A DNA stretch of 64,000 nucleotides from a virus. The notes beneath the pieces are model-generated. The model was not told the origin of the DNA. It saw only the letters and a list, made by a program, of their open reading frames with translations, and did no database searches. The first letter of the stretch is position 1. Each line of letters begins with the position of its first letter. Below, piece after piece: positions 54,791-63,894 of this stretch. The stretch is from positions 1 to 64,000 of IMG/VR virus record IMGVR_UViG_3300010397_000001. One strand, 5' to 3'. A program made the position numbers and the translations under genes.

Positions 54791-55321
54791 ATGAACTGGG
54801 AACAAGAAGGATCAGCCAACTGGGAACCGAGTAACCGTGAACGTACGCCGTTAGGGCCACGACTACGTGAAGGCTGGCAAGACCTGACGGACACAGGCAC
54901 CAACGTCATCAAGTGGCCTTGGCGTCTCCGCGCGGCCATGAAGTATCAGGCACGTAGGCAGGCCAAGAAGAACAGCCCTCAGGTGTGGTGGGGGCGACAG
55001 TTCATCAGGATCGCCAAGTTCCTCACGGCCTGCTGGCTACTGATCGCTACCGCTGACGTGATCTGGTCCAGCACTCGGAGGCAGCACGACTGGAACATCG
55101 AGAAGTTCATGTTGTCAATGAGTGTGTACCTCATCGCCGGCATCGTCTGCTGGGCGGACCGCGCTCTGCGGGAGATGGGATTCCGCATGATTGCTGTCGG
55201 TACCGCCCCGTCCTACTCGCTGACAATGGGCCGGCATGTTGCGCAGGATCCGACCAACCTCGTTATCCGTACCTTCGATCACAGTGGACGTCAATTTGCT
55301 TTCGTCGTCAAGGAGGACTGA
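54791..55321 (+). CDS. Membrane protein
   Basis: 176 aa. Trp-rich N-terminus, then two hydrophobic helices (about residues 75-92 and 105-124) and a C-terminal soluble part. ATG 54791 follows ATTCATCCGCTGAA, one of the recurring palindromes. No family recognised. It shares its last base with the next ATG. Confidence 0.64.
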   Translation: MNWEQEGSANWEPSNRERTPLGPRLREGWQDLTDTGTNVIKWPWRLRAAMKYQARRQAKKNSPQVWWGRQFIRIAKFLTACWLLIATADVIWSSTRRQHDWNIEKFMLSMSVYLIAGIVCWADRALREMGFRMIAVGTAPSYSLTMGRHVAQDPTNLVIRTFDHSGRQFAFVVKED

Positions 55322-55560
55322 TGCGTGTTCTTGCTGTTACAGGAGCAGTACTGTTGCTGTCTTCGCTTGTGTGCATCATTTTCAACCTCATCAAGATTCG
55401 CGACTATCTAGAAAACATCAATGACGAGCTGAGGCCGTTGGAACGTATCCCACTGAACCCGTTCGCTGTGATCGACAAGCTGAGCGAGATTAACAAGGAG
55501 CTTCAGCGCCTGAATTTTCAGCAGAACAAACCACCCATGGGAGGTAGCCGCGATGTCTGA
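55321..55560 (+). CDS. Small membrane protein with coiled coil
   Basis: 79 aa: one N-terminal hydrophobic helix, then IRDYLENINDELRPLERI... and KLSEINKELQRLNFQQN, coiled-coil like. Could be a membrane-anchored adaptor. Overlaps both neighbours. Confidence 0.62.
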   Translation: MRVLAVTGAVLLLSSLVCIIFNLIKIRDYLENINDELRPLERIPLNPFAVIDKLSEINKELQRLNFQQNKPPMGGSRDV

Positions 55561-55906
55561 ACGTGATGAACGCATCGCCATGGTGGTTGAAGAGGTCATG
55601 AAGGTACTGGACACGCATGAACTCGACTACGAAGACATCCTCCTCGCGCTTACGGCATCACAACAGAAGGTGATGCGGGAGTATCTGGGCACCAGGGAGC
55701 AGATTCAAAGCATGAAGAAGGTTCTCATGCTGGCTGATCTGGACTTGGTCAGATCTACAGAAGGAGCAGACCCACTGGTCTACGTGGTCGAGATCGACCA
55801 GATCCTCAGGTTCGACTACGACAGCGGACAGTGGGTTCGATTAAGGTCATGGAGCGAAGTGACGCTGCATGATGTCGGAATACCGCGAAGTGAGGAGAAG
55901 GACTAG
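55553..55906 (+). CDS. Hypothetical acidic protein
   Basis: 117 aa, helical N-terminus (IAMVVEEVMKVLDTHELDYEDILLALTASQQKVM) and beta-rich end. No family recognised. Shares one base with the next GTG. Confidence 0.62.
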   Translation: MSERDERIAMVVEEVMKVLDTHELDYEDILLALTASQQKVMREYLGTREQIQSMKKVLMLADLDLVRSTEGADPLVYVVEIDQILRFDYDSGQWVRLRSWSEVTLHDVGIPRSEEKD

Positions 55907-56136
55907 TGCCCAAGGATGAGTTGTCAGCGCGACGTGACAAGAAGGTTGAACCGCCGGTGATGGGTGTCGTCTCGGCGGCTGACCATCTGAAGAACAAGCG
56001 TGTGTGTCTGGACGTCGCCGGCCGCGTGCTCAATTACAACGTCGCCAGCAACGAATCGGTCAGCAACGACGCGCTCGATGAGCTGGCCGAACGCGTCGCG
56101 TACCTCGCTGACCAGTTGATGGAGTACTTCGCATGA
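55906..56136 (+). CDS. Small hypothetical protein
   Basis: 76 aa from GTG 55906. VVSAADHLKNKRVCLDVAGRVLNYN then helix. Function unknown. ATGA overlap with the next gene. Confidence 0.62.
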   Translation: MPKDELSARRDKKVEPPVMGVVSAADHLKNKRVCLDVAGRVLNYNVASNESVSNDALDELAERVAYLADQLMEYFA

Positions 56137-56384
56137 TGTGCCCAACGTGCAAGCATCTGGGCACCATCAACGTAGAGCTGGCGGCTGCTGGAAAGCCGTT
56201 GGTACCCCACACAGCAGAAGACTGTGAATGGCCGGCAGGCGACTCTACAACGGGTCAGTTGGCGTCGTGCTTCTGCCAACACAAGGGAGTTGTTCGGGAA
56301 ATTAAGGAGATCAAGCTGGACAGCTACGGCCCTGACGTCGGGGGCTTCGGAAAGATTGTGTCCGTCACTGAAGTTGAGGGGTAG
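56133..56384 (+). CDS. Small zinc-binding protein
   Basis: 83 aa. MMCPTCKHLGT at the start, then ECEW-like CEW and SCFCQHKG, suggesting a four-Cys/His zinc site. No family recognised. Confidence 0.62.
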   Translation: MMCPTCKHLGTINVELAAAGKPLVPHTAEDCEWPAGDSTTGQLASCFCQHKGVVREIKEIKLDSYGPDVGGFGKIVSVTEVEG

Positions 56385-56389
56385 TCCCT

Positions 56390-56665
56390 ATGGATGTTGA
56401 GTTCGGCAAGGAAGAAGCAGACCACGTCACCAACCACATCGCCATGCTCCGCACCGATCTGGCGAACCAGCTAGCGGTAATTCGGACAGCCATGCAACCT
56501 CCTTCTGACGGCGACTACCTCTACGGAACGTTCAGAAACTACGCGGAAGCCATCACCTCTTTTGCCGGCTGTCTGTTGGACATCGCGGAGTTCCTGGACA
56601 AGTTCATGCAGGGGATCGACATCACTGCGAGGGCACTGTCCAACACCCCTACGCAAGACAGTTAG
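56390..56665 (+). CDS. Hypothetical helical protein
   Basis: 91 aa, two helices with hydrophobic faces (VTNHIAMLRTDLANQLAVIRTAM and YAEAITSFAGCLLDIAEFLDKFM). No family recognised. Confidence 0.6.
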   Translation: MDVEFGKEEADHVTNHIAMLRTDLANQLAVIRTAMQPPSDGDYLYGTFRNYAEAITSFAGCLLDIAEFLDKFMQGIDITARALSNTPTQDS

Positions 56666-56675
56666 AGTTGATCGC

Positions 56676-56966
56676 ATGACAGACGCCATCACCGTGCCGA
56701 TCACGGCGATTATGGTGCTTGACGCTCGGTATCGCTGGTGGTGGCGTCGTGCGGTCAAGCCTGGCAAGCATCTCCCGTCGGCAGGAATGCTTGATTCAAC
56801 TGATGAAGACGGAACCAAGCACGTACTCGTACCTGTTTCATGTACCAGGTTCGGACGTCTGATGCGTAGCGAGGGGTTGACCGGTGACTGTCGGCCTGGG
56901 CGCTACCTCCTAGTGATAGCTGAAGGGGTGCCACCGCGTCTTGAGAACATACTGGAAACAATTTAA
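56676..56966 (+). CDS. Hypothetical protein
   Basis: 96 aa from ATG 56676. Basic Trp-rich stretch (YRWWWRRAVKPGKH), beta-rich remainder. Overlaps the next gene by 26 bases. Confidence 0.6.
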   Translation: MTDAITVPITAIMVLDARYRWWWRRAVKPGKHLPSAGMLDSTDEDGTKHVLVPVSCTRFGRLMRSEGLTGDCRPGRYLLVIAEGVPPRLENILETI

Positions 56967-57180
56967 GGACAGTCCGCCACTGTTACAGTGCGCAGTCCTG
57001 GTAGAGGGAGGAGCTTGGTTCTTCTCTGTCAAATTCATTGACAACATTGCTCAATGGAACGAATCAGCTGTGAGGTTCTTCTTCTCAGCGGCGCTAATAA
57101 CGTGGTTCCTGGCGGATCTGTTGCGTTGGAACGTAGAATACGATTCATGCAATCAATCAGAATCTCACGACAAACTCTGA
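56941..57180 (+). CDS. Small membrane protein
   Basis: 79 aa from TTG 56941. Two hydrophobic segments (LLQCAVLVEGGAWFFSV and FFFSAALITWFLADLL). Overlaps the UDG gene by 34 bases. Start codon is tentative because no ATG/GTG is available. Confidence 0.5.
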   Translation: MRTYWKQFKDSPPLLQCAVLVEGGAWFFSVKFIDNIAQWNESAVRFFFSAALITWFLADLLRWNVEYDSCNQSESHDKL

Positions 57181-57773
57181 ACGCCGCGCGCCTGGCTAGC
57201 CATTATGACAACTACCGCACCGCGTTCAACAAGCCGCCTTACAAGCCAGAGGGAACCAATTTCGTGCCAGGGGTGGGCAACACCACCCCTCGGATCGTCT
57301 TCGTCGGTGAAGCGCCCGGCGAGAACGAGGATAGGTTGCGTGTCCCCTTCTGTGGCAAGGCTGGCAGGCTACTTGCTCAAGCTATGGCCGATTCAGGACT
57401 GAACCGTGCGAGGATTCCTTGGTACATAACGAATCTCGTGAAGTACCGGCCACCAGGAAATAAGCTGTCGCACGAGGTTGCCACGCCGGCATATCCTATG
57501 TTGCGTACAGAAATTCAGATCCTGAATCCAAGGATCGTCGTCCCACTAGGACAGTGGAGTACAGCGGCATGGTTCCAGAACTTCAGCATCACTCAGGTGG
57601 CGGGGAACATCTACAGCAAGCGGCACGGCGACCACATGATCGAGGTGATGCCGATGCTGCATCCCTCGTACCTCCTGAGGAAGAACGACCCGAAGTTGTT
57701 TCAGGACTACGTCACCCTCTTCCGGGAGCTGACGACCTACGTGCGTTCGTCGAAGCAGCAGGCCACACGCTAA
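57147..57773 (+). CDS. Uracil-DNA glycosylase, family 4/5-like
   Basis: 208 aa. IVFVGEAPGENEDRLRVPFCGKAGRLLAQAM is motif A (GEAPGxxED, then PFxGxAGxLL), and MLHPSYLLRKN is motif B (HPSxLL). NLVKYRPPGNK is also typical. The four-Cys Fe-S cluster of family 4 enzymes is not seen. It removes uracil from DNA, protecting or editing the phage genome. ATG 57147 is taken as the start because the sequence before it is a shadow of the upstream gene. Confidence 0.85.
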   Translation: MQSIRISRQTLNAARLASHYDNYRTAFNKPPYKPEGTNFVPGVGNTTPRIVFVGEAPGENEDRLRVPFCGKAGRLLAQAMADSGLNRARIPWYITNLVKYRPPGNKLSHEVATPAYPMLRTEIQILNPRIVVPLGQWSTAAWFQNFSITQVAGNIYSKRHGDHMIEVMPMLHPSYLLRKNDPKLFQDYVTLFRELTTYVRSSKQQATR

Positions 57774-57778
57774 TCGAG

Positions 57779-58084
57779 GTGTACGGCGGCTACAGAATCA
57801 AGACCACTCAGTGGTGCCATGTGGAGTTGCACCTCCAGATATTCAACTGGCGCCTAGTAGCCGTGGAGCTGGGTGATCATCGTTACCCCGCCAACCTCCG
57901 TGGCTGGTGCTACCCGCACAATCAGTTCCTCATCGCTGTCATTCAGGCGTGCAACTGGGACGGCAGGCCAGACACCGAACCGAGTGGATGGGTCCGTGCC
58001 ATCGACACCATGGCAGTCAGAAGCCGTCCGGACTATGTGGAACGTCATAACGGCGAGCCACTGGCCGGCGTAACACAGATGTAG
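57779..58084 (+). CDS. Hypothetical protein
   Basis: 101 aa from GTG 57779, only 5 bases after the UDG stop. YGGYRIKTTQWCHVELHLQIFNWRLVAVELG is beta-rich and aromatic. Ribosome site weak (CGAG). No family recognised. Confidence 0.6.
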   Translation: MYGGYRIKTTQWCHVELHLQIFNWRLVAVELGDHRYPANLRGWCYPHNQFLIAVIQACNWDGRPDTEPSGWVRAIDTMAVRSRPDYVERHNGEPLAGVTQM

Positions 58085-58093
58085 GAGAAGACA

Positions 58094-58714
58094 GTGGACA
58101 TCCCTATCCTCGGACAAGACAACAAGACCACAAAGGACGGTGAGGCGAAGGTAGCCATCCGGCAGGTGTTCGCCGTCATCTGTTCGGAACACGGCATCCT
58201 GGCCTACGATGCATCCAGAACACCGCTTCAGGAGAGCGGTATTGTGGCGGCGCACATCAAGATGCACGAAGAGTTCAACAAGCGCGCGGAAGACACGCTG
58301 TCGCGGATCAGGGCCAACACCAACGCTCGTGACAAGATGCAGTCGACATCGCTGTGTCAGTGCCCGTGCAGAGACCACACCGGTTGCATCCCGGAAGACC
58401 GCGAACACGTCGTCAAGGTGCCCGAAGGAGCCGATGGGTTCCCGTTCCCATCGATGATCTGTTGTGGGCCGTGCCGCGACTACTGGGCCTGGCGTGAAGA
58501 GGAGATGGCCAAGCAGCGCGCCGAGTGGGCCAAGCAGGACGAGGAGGCCGGCGAACCACTCCACACGGCGATGGAATGGTCCAAGATGGACAAGCTGTGG
58601 GAGATAAGCGACTGGGAAGGGTTCCGCGGCGTGCCGGCCAACGAGCGGATGACCAAGGACACCTACGAGAAGCGCAAGGCACTGTGCGTCGTCGCGCCCA
58701 GGGTGCAGCCGTGA
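58094..58714 (+). CDS. Hypothetical Cys-cluster protein
   Basis: 206 aa from GTG 58094 (GGAGAAGAC). Middle has CQCPCRDHTGCIP... and MICCGPCRDYW, enough Cys for a zinc or Fe-S site; the C-terminal half is Trp/Glu/Lys-rich helix. Function unknown. GTGA overlap to the next gene. Confidence 0.65.
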   Translation: MDIPILGQDNKTTKDGEAKVAIRQVFAVICSEHGILAYDASRTPLQESGIVAAHIKMHEEFNKRAEDTLSRIRANTNARDKMQSTSLCQCPCRDHTGCIPEDREHVVKVPEGADGFPFPSMICCGPCRDYWAWREEEMAKQRAEWAKQDEEAGEPLHTAMEWSKMDKLWEISDWEGFRGVPANERMTKDTYEKRKALCVVAPRVQP

Positions 58715-58935
58715 CCGACCTTGGTGAGATGTTCAAGAAGATCACAGAGTCGGTCGTTTTCACGCAACCGGCATCGCTGGCCTACCAGGGCAAGCGTGGA
58801 GCTACAGCCGACGAGTTCGAGAAGATGACCGACGAGCAGCTCGCCAAGTCCGTCACGGCTATCAACCTTCTTCGTGATGCCTGTGACGCCGAGTTCAGAC
58901 GTCGTCGAGGCAATGGCGGCAAGGTCGAGGACTAA
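58711..58935 (+). CDS. Small hypothetical protein
   Basis: 74 aa from GTG 58711. Helical C-terminus (MTDEQLAKSVTAINLLRDACDAEFRRRRG). Last gene before the terminator that separates accessory genes from the packaging module. Confidence 0.62.
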   Translation: MTDLGEMFKKITESVVFTQPASLAYQGKRGATADEFEKMTDEQLAKSVTAINLLRDACDAEFRRRRGNGGKVED

Positions 58936-58944
58936 ACCGGACTC

Positions 58945-58987
58945 AAAGTAGCCAGCCCTTCGTGAACAGGGGCTGGCTACTTTGTCA
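58945..58987 (+). terminator. Intrinsic terminator before the packaging module
   Basis: AAAGTAGCCAGCCC (58945-58958) pairs perfectly with GGGCTGGCTACTTT (58970-58983), then GTCA. A promoter-like TAGAAT (58999-59004) 16 bases from TGGCTA and the CATTCACCCCTAGAATG element follow, so a new transcript probably starts here for terminase. Confidence 0.85.
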
Positions 58988-59027
58988 TTCACCCCTAGAA
59001 TGACGGAGACACGATCAGGGGGTGGAC

Positions 59028-60560
59028 ATGACCGCAGCGGTTGCCGAAAAGCCGAAGCAGAAGCTCACGAAGGCACAGAAGTCCTTCATCATCCGACAAG
59101 CCGTTGAGAAGATGAAGGCTGAGCAGCGGCGCAATCTGCTGATGATGGCCATGCCTCGCCTGGTGATGCCGTACATCCCACATGTGCCGCATCCCACTCA
59201 GCAGGTATTCCTTTCACTGGGTAGATACCGCGAGGTGATGTTCGGTGGTGCTGCCGGCGGTGGCAAGTCGGACGCGTTGCTCATGGCGGCGCTTCAGTAT
59301 GTAGACGTTCCGGGATACGCAGCCTTGTTGCTCCGCCGGTCTTGGCCGGACCTGGTGCTTCCAGGCGCCATCATGGACCGAGCTGGTCAGTGGTTGGCAG
59401 ACACTCCAGCACGTAAGCGTGATGGTGGCCGCTTGTGGGAGTTTCCATCGGGAGCGCGCTTACAGTTCGGTTACCTGTCCACGGACAGCGACAAGTACCG
59501 CTACGCCAGTGCGGAGTTCCAGTTCATCGGCTTCGACGAGCTGACGCAGTTCCCTGAAGAAGACACCTATACGTTCCTATTCAGCCGTAACCGTCGTCCC
59601 AAGCTTGCTTGCCTGAATTGCCAAGAGCCGTTGGCGCGGTACGTCAATCGCAGTCGCGGCGAGACAAACCTCTATAAGCACAACACCACCAAGGGGCAGC
59701 TTGGCTGTCGGAAGGTCTACCCCGACCCCGCCACACTCCAGCAGTACAAACCAGCCAGTGACGGCACAACCCTGTTTGACGTACCCCTGCGAGTCCGTAG
59801 CGCGTCTAACCCGGGCGGCAGGGGTATGGAATGGGTCAAGCGTCGTTTGGTCGATTCTGGGACTCGTAGGGCCGGCACAGTGTTCGTGCCTTCGTACCTC
59901 ACCGATAACCCGTCGCTCGACCAGGATTCATATCGTGAATCACTGTCCTACCTGAACGCGGTGGAGCAGGCGCGACTTGAAGACGGCGACTGGGAGATGT
60001 CGGAGCCAGGCGACATGTTCGACCGCGCCGACTTCCTGTACGTGGAGCAGATGCCGGCCAACGTCGTAGCGCGCGTTCGGTTCTGGGATCTAGCTGCTAC
60101 CGAGAACCAGTCATCAGACTGGACTGTCGGCGTGCTGATGGCGTTGCTGGACAACGGTTACGTGGTGGTGGAGGACGTGGTTCGCTTGCGTGGCAAGCCG
60201 GACACCGTCGAAAAGACCATTCTCGCAACGGCGAAGATCGACGGCGTCAACGTGTCGATCCGGTACGAAGAGGAAGGTGGATCGTCCGGGCTGATCGTCA
60301 CGGACACCTATCGCAAGCTGCTCATCGGTTTCGACTTCGACGGCTTGCGACCTACTGGAACCAAGGCCGCACGAGCCAAGGGCTTCTCGTCCTATGTGGC
60401 ATCCAAGAAAGTGCTCTGCCTGCTACGCCCATGGGTGGGCGACTACATGCGCGAACTTGAGGCGTTCCCCAACAAGGGTGTGCACGATGACCAGGTGGAC
60501 GCCAGCTCTGGCGCGTTCAATGAGTTGGTCATGGGCACCCGCGTTCGATTGCTTGCCTGA
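59028..60560 (+). CDS. Terminase large subunit
   Basis: 510 aa. VMFGGAAGGGKSDALL is Walker A (about residues 71-86), QFIGFDELTQF Walker B, and VRSASNPGGRG the coupling motif. The RNase H-like nuclease has RVRFWDLAATE and VHDDQVDASSGA with catalytic Asp. An inserted CLNCQEPL...GCRK segment may bind zinc. The motor packages DNA into the prohead. ATG 59028 follows AGGGGGTGGAC; a GTG six bases earlier is less likely. Portal follows 0.6 kb downstream. Confidence 0.93.
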   Translation: MTAAVAEKPKQKLTKAQKSFIIRQAVEKMKAEQRRNLLMMAMPRLVMPYIPHVPHPTQQVFLSLGRYREVMFGGAAGGGKSDALLMAALQYVDVPGYAALLLRRSWPDLVLPGAIMDRAGQWLADTPARKRDGGRLWEFPSGARLQFGYLSTDSDKYRYASAEFQFIGFDELTQFPEEDTYTFLFSRNRRPKLACLNCQEPLARYVNRSRGETNLYKHNTTKGQLGCRKVYPDPATLQQYKPASDGTTLFDVPLRVRSASNPGGRGMEWVKRRLVDSGTRRAGTVFVPSYLTDNPSLDQDSYRESLSYLNAVEQARLEDGDWEMSEPGDMFDRADFLYVEQMPANVVARVRFWDLAATENQSSDWTVGVLMALLDNGYVVVEDVVRLRGKPDTVEKTILATAKIDGVNVSIRYEEEGGSSGLIVTDTYRKLLIGFDFDGLRPTGTKAARAKGFSSYVASKKVLCLLRPWVGDYMRELEAFPNKGVHDDQVDASSGAFNELVMGTRVRLLA

Positions 60561-60574
60561 ATCAAGGAGAAGAC

Positions 60575-60934
60575 ATGCCTGATCCATACCGCGTCCACCA
60601 AGACGCGCTTCAAGACCTCAAGAATATCGGCAAAGGTGGACACGGTTGGGTCATCCCTAACGGCACGGAGCCGGCTAAGTGCGGCGGTCCCAGGTACTGC
60701 CGTGAGTGTTCGTTGGAGCTGGCGCTGACCAAGTCACGTGACCGCGTCGTCATCACAGAGGGGTTGAAGATCGAAGCAGGCGACCGTTTGTTGCTGATCG
60801 CCCCTCCGACAGCAACGCAAGCTGACTTCGCCGAAATGGTGGAGAAGATGCGCGCCAAGTTCCCTGACGTTGACATCACGGTTGTGGCCGGCTTCACCGG
60901 AGTACAGGTTCATCGCCAGGAACCAGAGTTCTGA
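60575..60934 (+). CDS. Hypothetical protein between terminase and portal
   Basis: 119 aa. GGPRYCRECSLELALTKS gives a CxxC near residue 42; C-terminal half alpha/beta (DRLLLIAPPTATQADFAEMVEKMRAKFPDVDITVVAG). AAGGAG precedes ATG. Conserved position suggests a packaging or head role, unproven. Confidence 0.66.
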   Translation: MPDPYRVHQDALQDLKNIGKGGHGWVIPNGTEPAKCGGPRYCRECSLELALTKSRDRVVITEGLKIEAGDRLLLIAPPTATQADFAEMVEKMRAKFPDVDITVVAGFTGVQVHRQEPEF

Positions 60935-60957
60935 CAGCTACGATTTAGGGAAACTGA

Positions 60958-61134
60958 ATGGAAGACGAAAACAACGAGGGGAACTTGGCAGGTCCAGAGA
61001 TTGCGCAGATTATCTGCGCTCTCGCCGGTATTGCCTGCGGTGTGACTGGCACTCTGCTGGTGGGTGGTGTCGGCTGGATGCTGATATTCCTCTGCTTTGT
61101 CCTTTTCCTGACCGTGTACATCCTGGGTAAGTGA
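60958..61134 (+). CDS. Small membrane protein
   Basis: 58 aa. Acidic start (MEDENNEGNLAGPE), then two hydrophobic segments (AQIICALAGIACGVTGTLLVGG and MLIFLCFVLFLTVYIL). It lies between terminase and portal, where a membrane protein is unexpected. ATG 60958 lacks a strong ribosome site. Confidence 0.6.
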   Translation: MEDENNEGNLAGPEIAQIICALAGIACGVTGTLLVGGVGWMLIFLCFVLFLTVYILGK

Positions 61135-61148
61135 CGTAAGGAGATCCG

Positions 61149-63587
61149 GTGCCGGAGTTCAAGTTCGCACCTTCGATTGTCAAGAGGGCCATCGGTGGTC
61201 GTGTGAACACCGGTGCCGGCAGTCCGACCTCTCACGCCATTGCAGGCTCGACTGCTGCCTTGGTTGGTCCATACGGCTCTGTGTTTGACCCTGCCCGCAA
61301 CGGCTGGGATGTTGACGAGGTCATGCGCCGCGGTCTCGAACGCGTGATCTGGGTATTCCGGTGTGTTGACGCCATCGCGAGCAATCAGTCGAAGCTTCAC
61401 ATGGTTGTGCGGCAAGGCGATCCGCTCGAAGGGCCGATCGTCAAGGACGTCAACCTGTTCAACCTGCTGAACATGCGAACCAACGACTACGAGACGTCAA
61501 TGCAGTGGCGGTACCGGCTTTCCGGTCAGCTACTGCTGTCGAAGCGCGGTGCTTTCATCGAAGTAGAGCGAGACGCATTCGGCATCCCGGTTGCGCTGCA
61601 CCTGTTGCCACCGTCCCATGTGGAGCCAATTCCGCACAAGGACAAGTTCGTCGATGGGTACCGGCTCACGATGGGCGATGGAAGTTACCGCGATCTGCCC
61701 AATGAGAAGGTGATCTGGCTTCGTTTGAAGCCACACCCCATCGACCCCTATGCGCAGTTGACGCCGATGACGGCTGCCGGTCTCGCGATGGAGACAGACT
61801 GGCTGGCACGGCTGTTCAACGCCAACTTCCTCCGCAACGATGGTCGGCCTGGCCTGGTGATCGGCATCAAGGGCAAGACGAATCCTCAGGATGCGAAAGA
61901 GATCAGGGACCGCTTCGGCAGCGGCGGTCCATCTCGCGCCGGCCGTGTTTCAGTCATTGAAGCTGACGACATCGTTGTGCAAGACCTCGGCGCTAATCCG
62001 CACGATCTTCAGTACCTACAGACAATCGCAGGCAGCAAAGAAGACATCCTGCTTGCCTTCGGTGTGTCGGAGTCAGTGCTTGGTAACGCCAGTGGCCGAA
62101 CGTTCGACAACGCCGACGCGGAGCTTGAAGGCTTCTGGTCCGAGACCATGACGTCGCACTGTGACCCGATGGCTCGTGGTCTCGACGACTTGACCGGTAG
62201 CACGACGGACAACAAGTTCGTCAGCTTCGACTACAACCGAGTCGCTGTACTTCAGCGGCACAAGCAAGCCAAGCTGGACAAGGCTCTGGCTAACTTCCAG
62301 GCCGGCACGATGACGCTTGACGAGTACTTCATCGAAATCGGCAAGGAACCGTGGGATGTGCCGGCGTCACGGGTGATCTACCTGTCCAATGGCGTGGTGG
62401 TGGCGCGTGACCAAGAGGACCAGGACGCCGTTGACAAGCTGCTGCCTCAGCCGATCATTCCGGCCATCATGGCTGGTGCGTTGGCTCAAGGAGGACAGCC
62501 GCCGGTTGGTGGCGCACCTGGACAACCACAGTTGCCTGGTGCTCAGCCGCCTGTGGGACAGGGACAGCCAGCCATCTCGCAGAACCCTCAGCAGGTCCCT
62601 GCCGGCTTCCAGGACATGATTGCCAACCGTGCTCGGCAGTTGGCGTTGACCGCACGTGCTAGCAAGGGTTACACCCCTGTGCGCCCACGTGTCCAGGTCA
62701 TCGAACGCAAGGAAGGTCATCCCTACGAGACAATCCGTGAACGGTATGAAGGGATGTTCAACGGCGCTATCGAGGTGTGGTCGGTTCAGCAGGCCGACTT
62801 CTTCACTGATCGCCTGGACACAACCAGCGTGCGGCGAAACACTCGTCACTGGTCAGTTGACGACAGTACGGAAATCGTCGGCGTCAAGGCACTCGACCCG
62901 TCGAAGGTGGTGGACGACAAACGGTGGACCGGTGATCTCGTTCGCGGAATGTCTTCCATGATGTCCAAAGTGGTTTTCCGTGCCATCAAGGACAGCGCAA
63001 CTCAGATGGACAACATGGGCGTTCTTCGTGTCATGAACGCGAACGGCCTGGGGAGCACGCAGGGGCGTACGAAGGCTGCCAGGGTATACGGGACTACCGA
63101 AGCCATGGAAACGGCCGTCACAGACCTCCTGACACCCCTAAACTGGGTCGTCGAACAGGCCGCTACGGCGCAGTTGGCCAGGATCAAGGAGAAAATCGCC
63201 ACGCTGGACGCTGACGGAAAATCGATGGCGTTCATCAAACGTGAGGTGGCCAGCGCCGCTGGACGAAATTCCGACTGGCGATCCAACCTGGCTCGGTTCC
63301 TGACTACTTCACTGGTTGAAGGCGCCCAGTACAAGACGTGGAGTCAGGCTGGCGATCTGGTAGATCACACGTGGAACACCGTCGAAGACGAGAAGGTGCG
63401 CCACACCCACCGGGAGATCGACGGAACCACGATCCCCATCGGCGTTGACTTCAAGGTGGGTGGTGAGCATGCACCGTACCCGGCTTACCACGGGCTATCG
63501 ATGAAGGAAAAGGCCGGCTGCCGCTGCTGGACCGGCTATGCCATCTCGGACAAGGGGGCTGGCGCGTATGACCGGTTGGCAAGCTGA
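61149..63587 (+). CDS. Portal protein fused to a MuF-like domain
   Basis: 812 aa from GTG 61149 (AAGGAG). Residues about 50-440 are an SPP1/HK97-type portal (VFRCVDAIASNQSKLHMVV, MQWRYRLSGQLLLSKRGAFIEVE, GSKEDILLAFGVSESVLG). A Pro/Gln/Gly linker (about 440-490) leads to a helical part and a C-terminal MuF-like domain (about 735-800: TWNTVEDEKVRHTHREIDG, GCRCWTGYA). MuF proteins sit inside the capsid with the portal and may be ejected. Such fusions are known in actinophages. The 3' end overlaps the next gene by 20 bases. Confidence 0.9.
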   Translation: MPEFKFAPSIVKRAIGGRVNTGAGSPTSHAIAGSTAALVGPYGSVFDPARNGWDVDEVMRRGLERVIWVFRCVDAIASNQSKLHMVVRQGDPLEGPIVKDVNLFNLLNMRTNDYETSMQWRYRLSGQLLLSKRGAFIEVERDAFGIPVALHLLPPSHVEPIPHKDKFVDGYRLTMGDGSYRDLPNEKVIWLRLKPHPIDPYAQLTPMTAAGLAMETDWLARLFNANFLRNDGRPGLVIGIKGKTNPQDAKEIRDRFGSGGPSRAGRVSVIEADDIVVQDLGANPHDLQYLQTIAGSKEDILLAFGVSESVLGNASGRTFDNADAELEGFWSETMTSHCDPMARGLDDLTGSTTDNKFVSFDYNRVAVLQRHKQAKLDKALANFQAGTMTLDEYFIEIGKEPWDVPASRVIYLSNGVVVARDQEDQDAVDKLLPQPIIPAIMAGALAQGGQPPVGGAPGQPQLPGAQPPVGQGQPAISQNPQQVPAGFQDMIANRARQLALTARASKGYTPVRPRVQVIERKEGHPYETIRERYEGMFNGAIEVWSVQQADFFTDRLDTTSVRRNTRHWSVDDSTEIVGVKALDPSKVVDDKRWTGDLVRGMSSMMSKVVFRAIKDSATQMDNMGVLRVMNANGLGSTQGRTKAARVYGTTEAMETAVTDLLTPLNWVVEQAATAQLARIKEKIATLDADGKSMAFIKREVASAAGRNSDWRSNLARFLTTSLVEGAQYKTWSQAGDLVDHTWNTVEDEKVRHTHREIDGTTIPIGVDFKVGGEHAPYPAYHGLSMKEKAGCRCWTGYAISDKGAGAYDRLAS

Positions 63588-63894
63588 CATCGAGCGACTT
63601 CACAACCTTCGCGAACAGATGCTGTCAGAACTCACGCGCTATCAGTCCAATTTCAATGTGCCGGTCTACAACTTCGACGGCACGAGGATTAAAAGTGCTG
63701 AAGAGCTGGCGGCCGCAACAGGGATGCCCTTATCAGAGGCTGTCGAGCGTATGAGCCGTTACCCTTATGAAAGAGAGGTAAAGGACGTCCATAGCGCCTC
63801 TGCTGAAGAAGCGCTATCCGTGGGTGTCGGCACAGTTGTTGAACGAGCGGCGAAGTTGGTTCGCCGCAAGAAGCGAAAGACGAGGACGACATGA
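63568..63894 (+). CDS. Hypothetical head-region protein
   Basis: 108 aa from ATG 63568, inside the portal 3' end. Helical N-terminus (DIERLHNLREQMLSELTRYQ), basic C-terminus (KLVRRKKRKTRTT). Could be a head-assembly or internal protein; no family recognised. ATGA overlap to the next gene. Confidence 0.62.
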   Translation: MTGWQADIERLHNLREQMLSELTRYQSNFNVPVYNFDGTRIKSAEELAAATGMPLSEAVERMSRYPYEREVKDVHSASAEEALSVGVGTVVERAAKLVRRKKRKTRTT

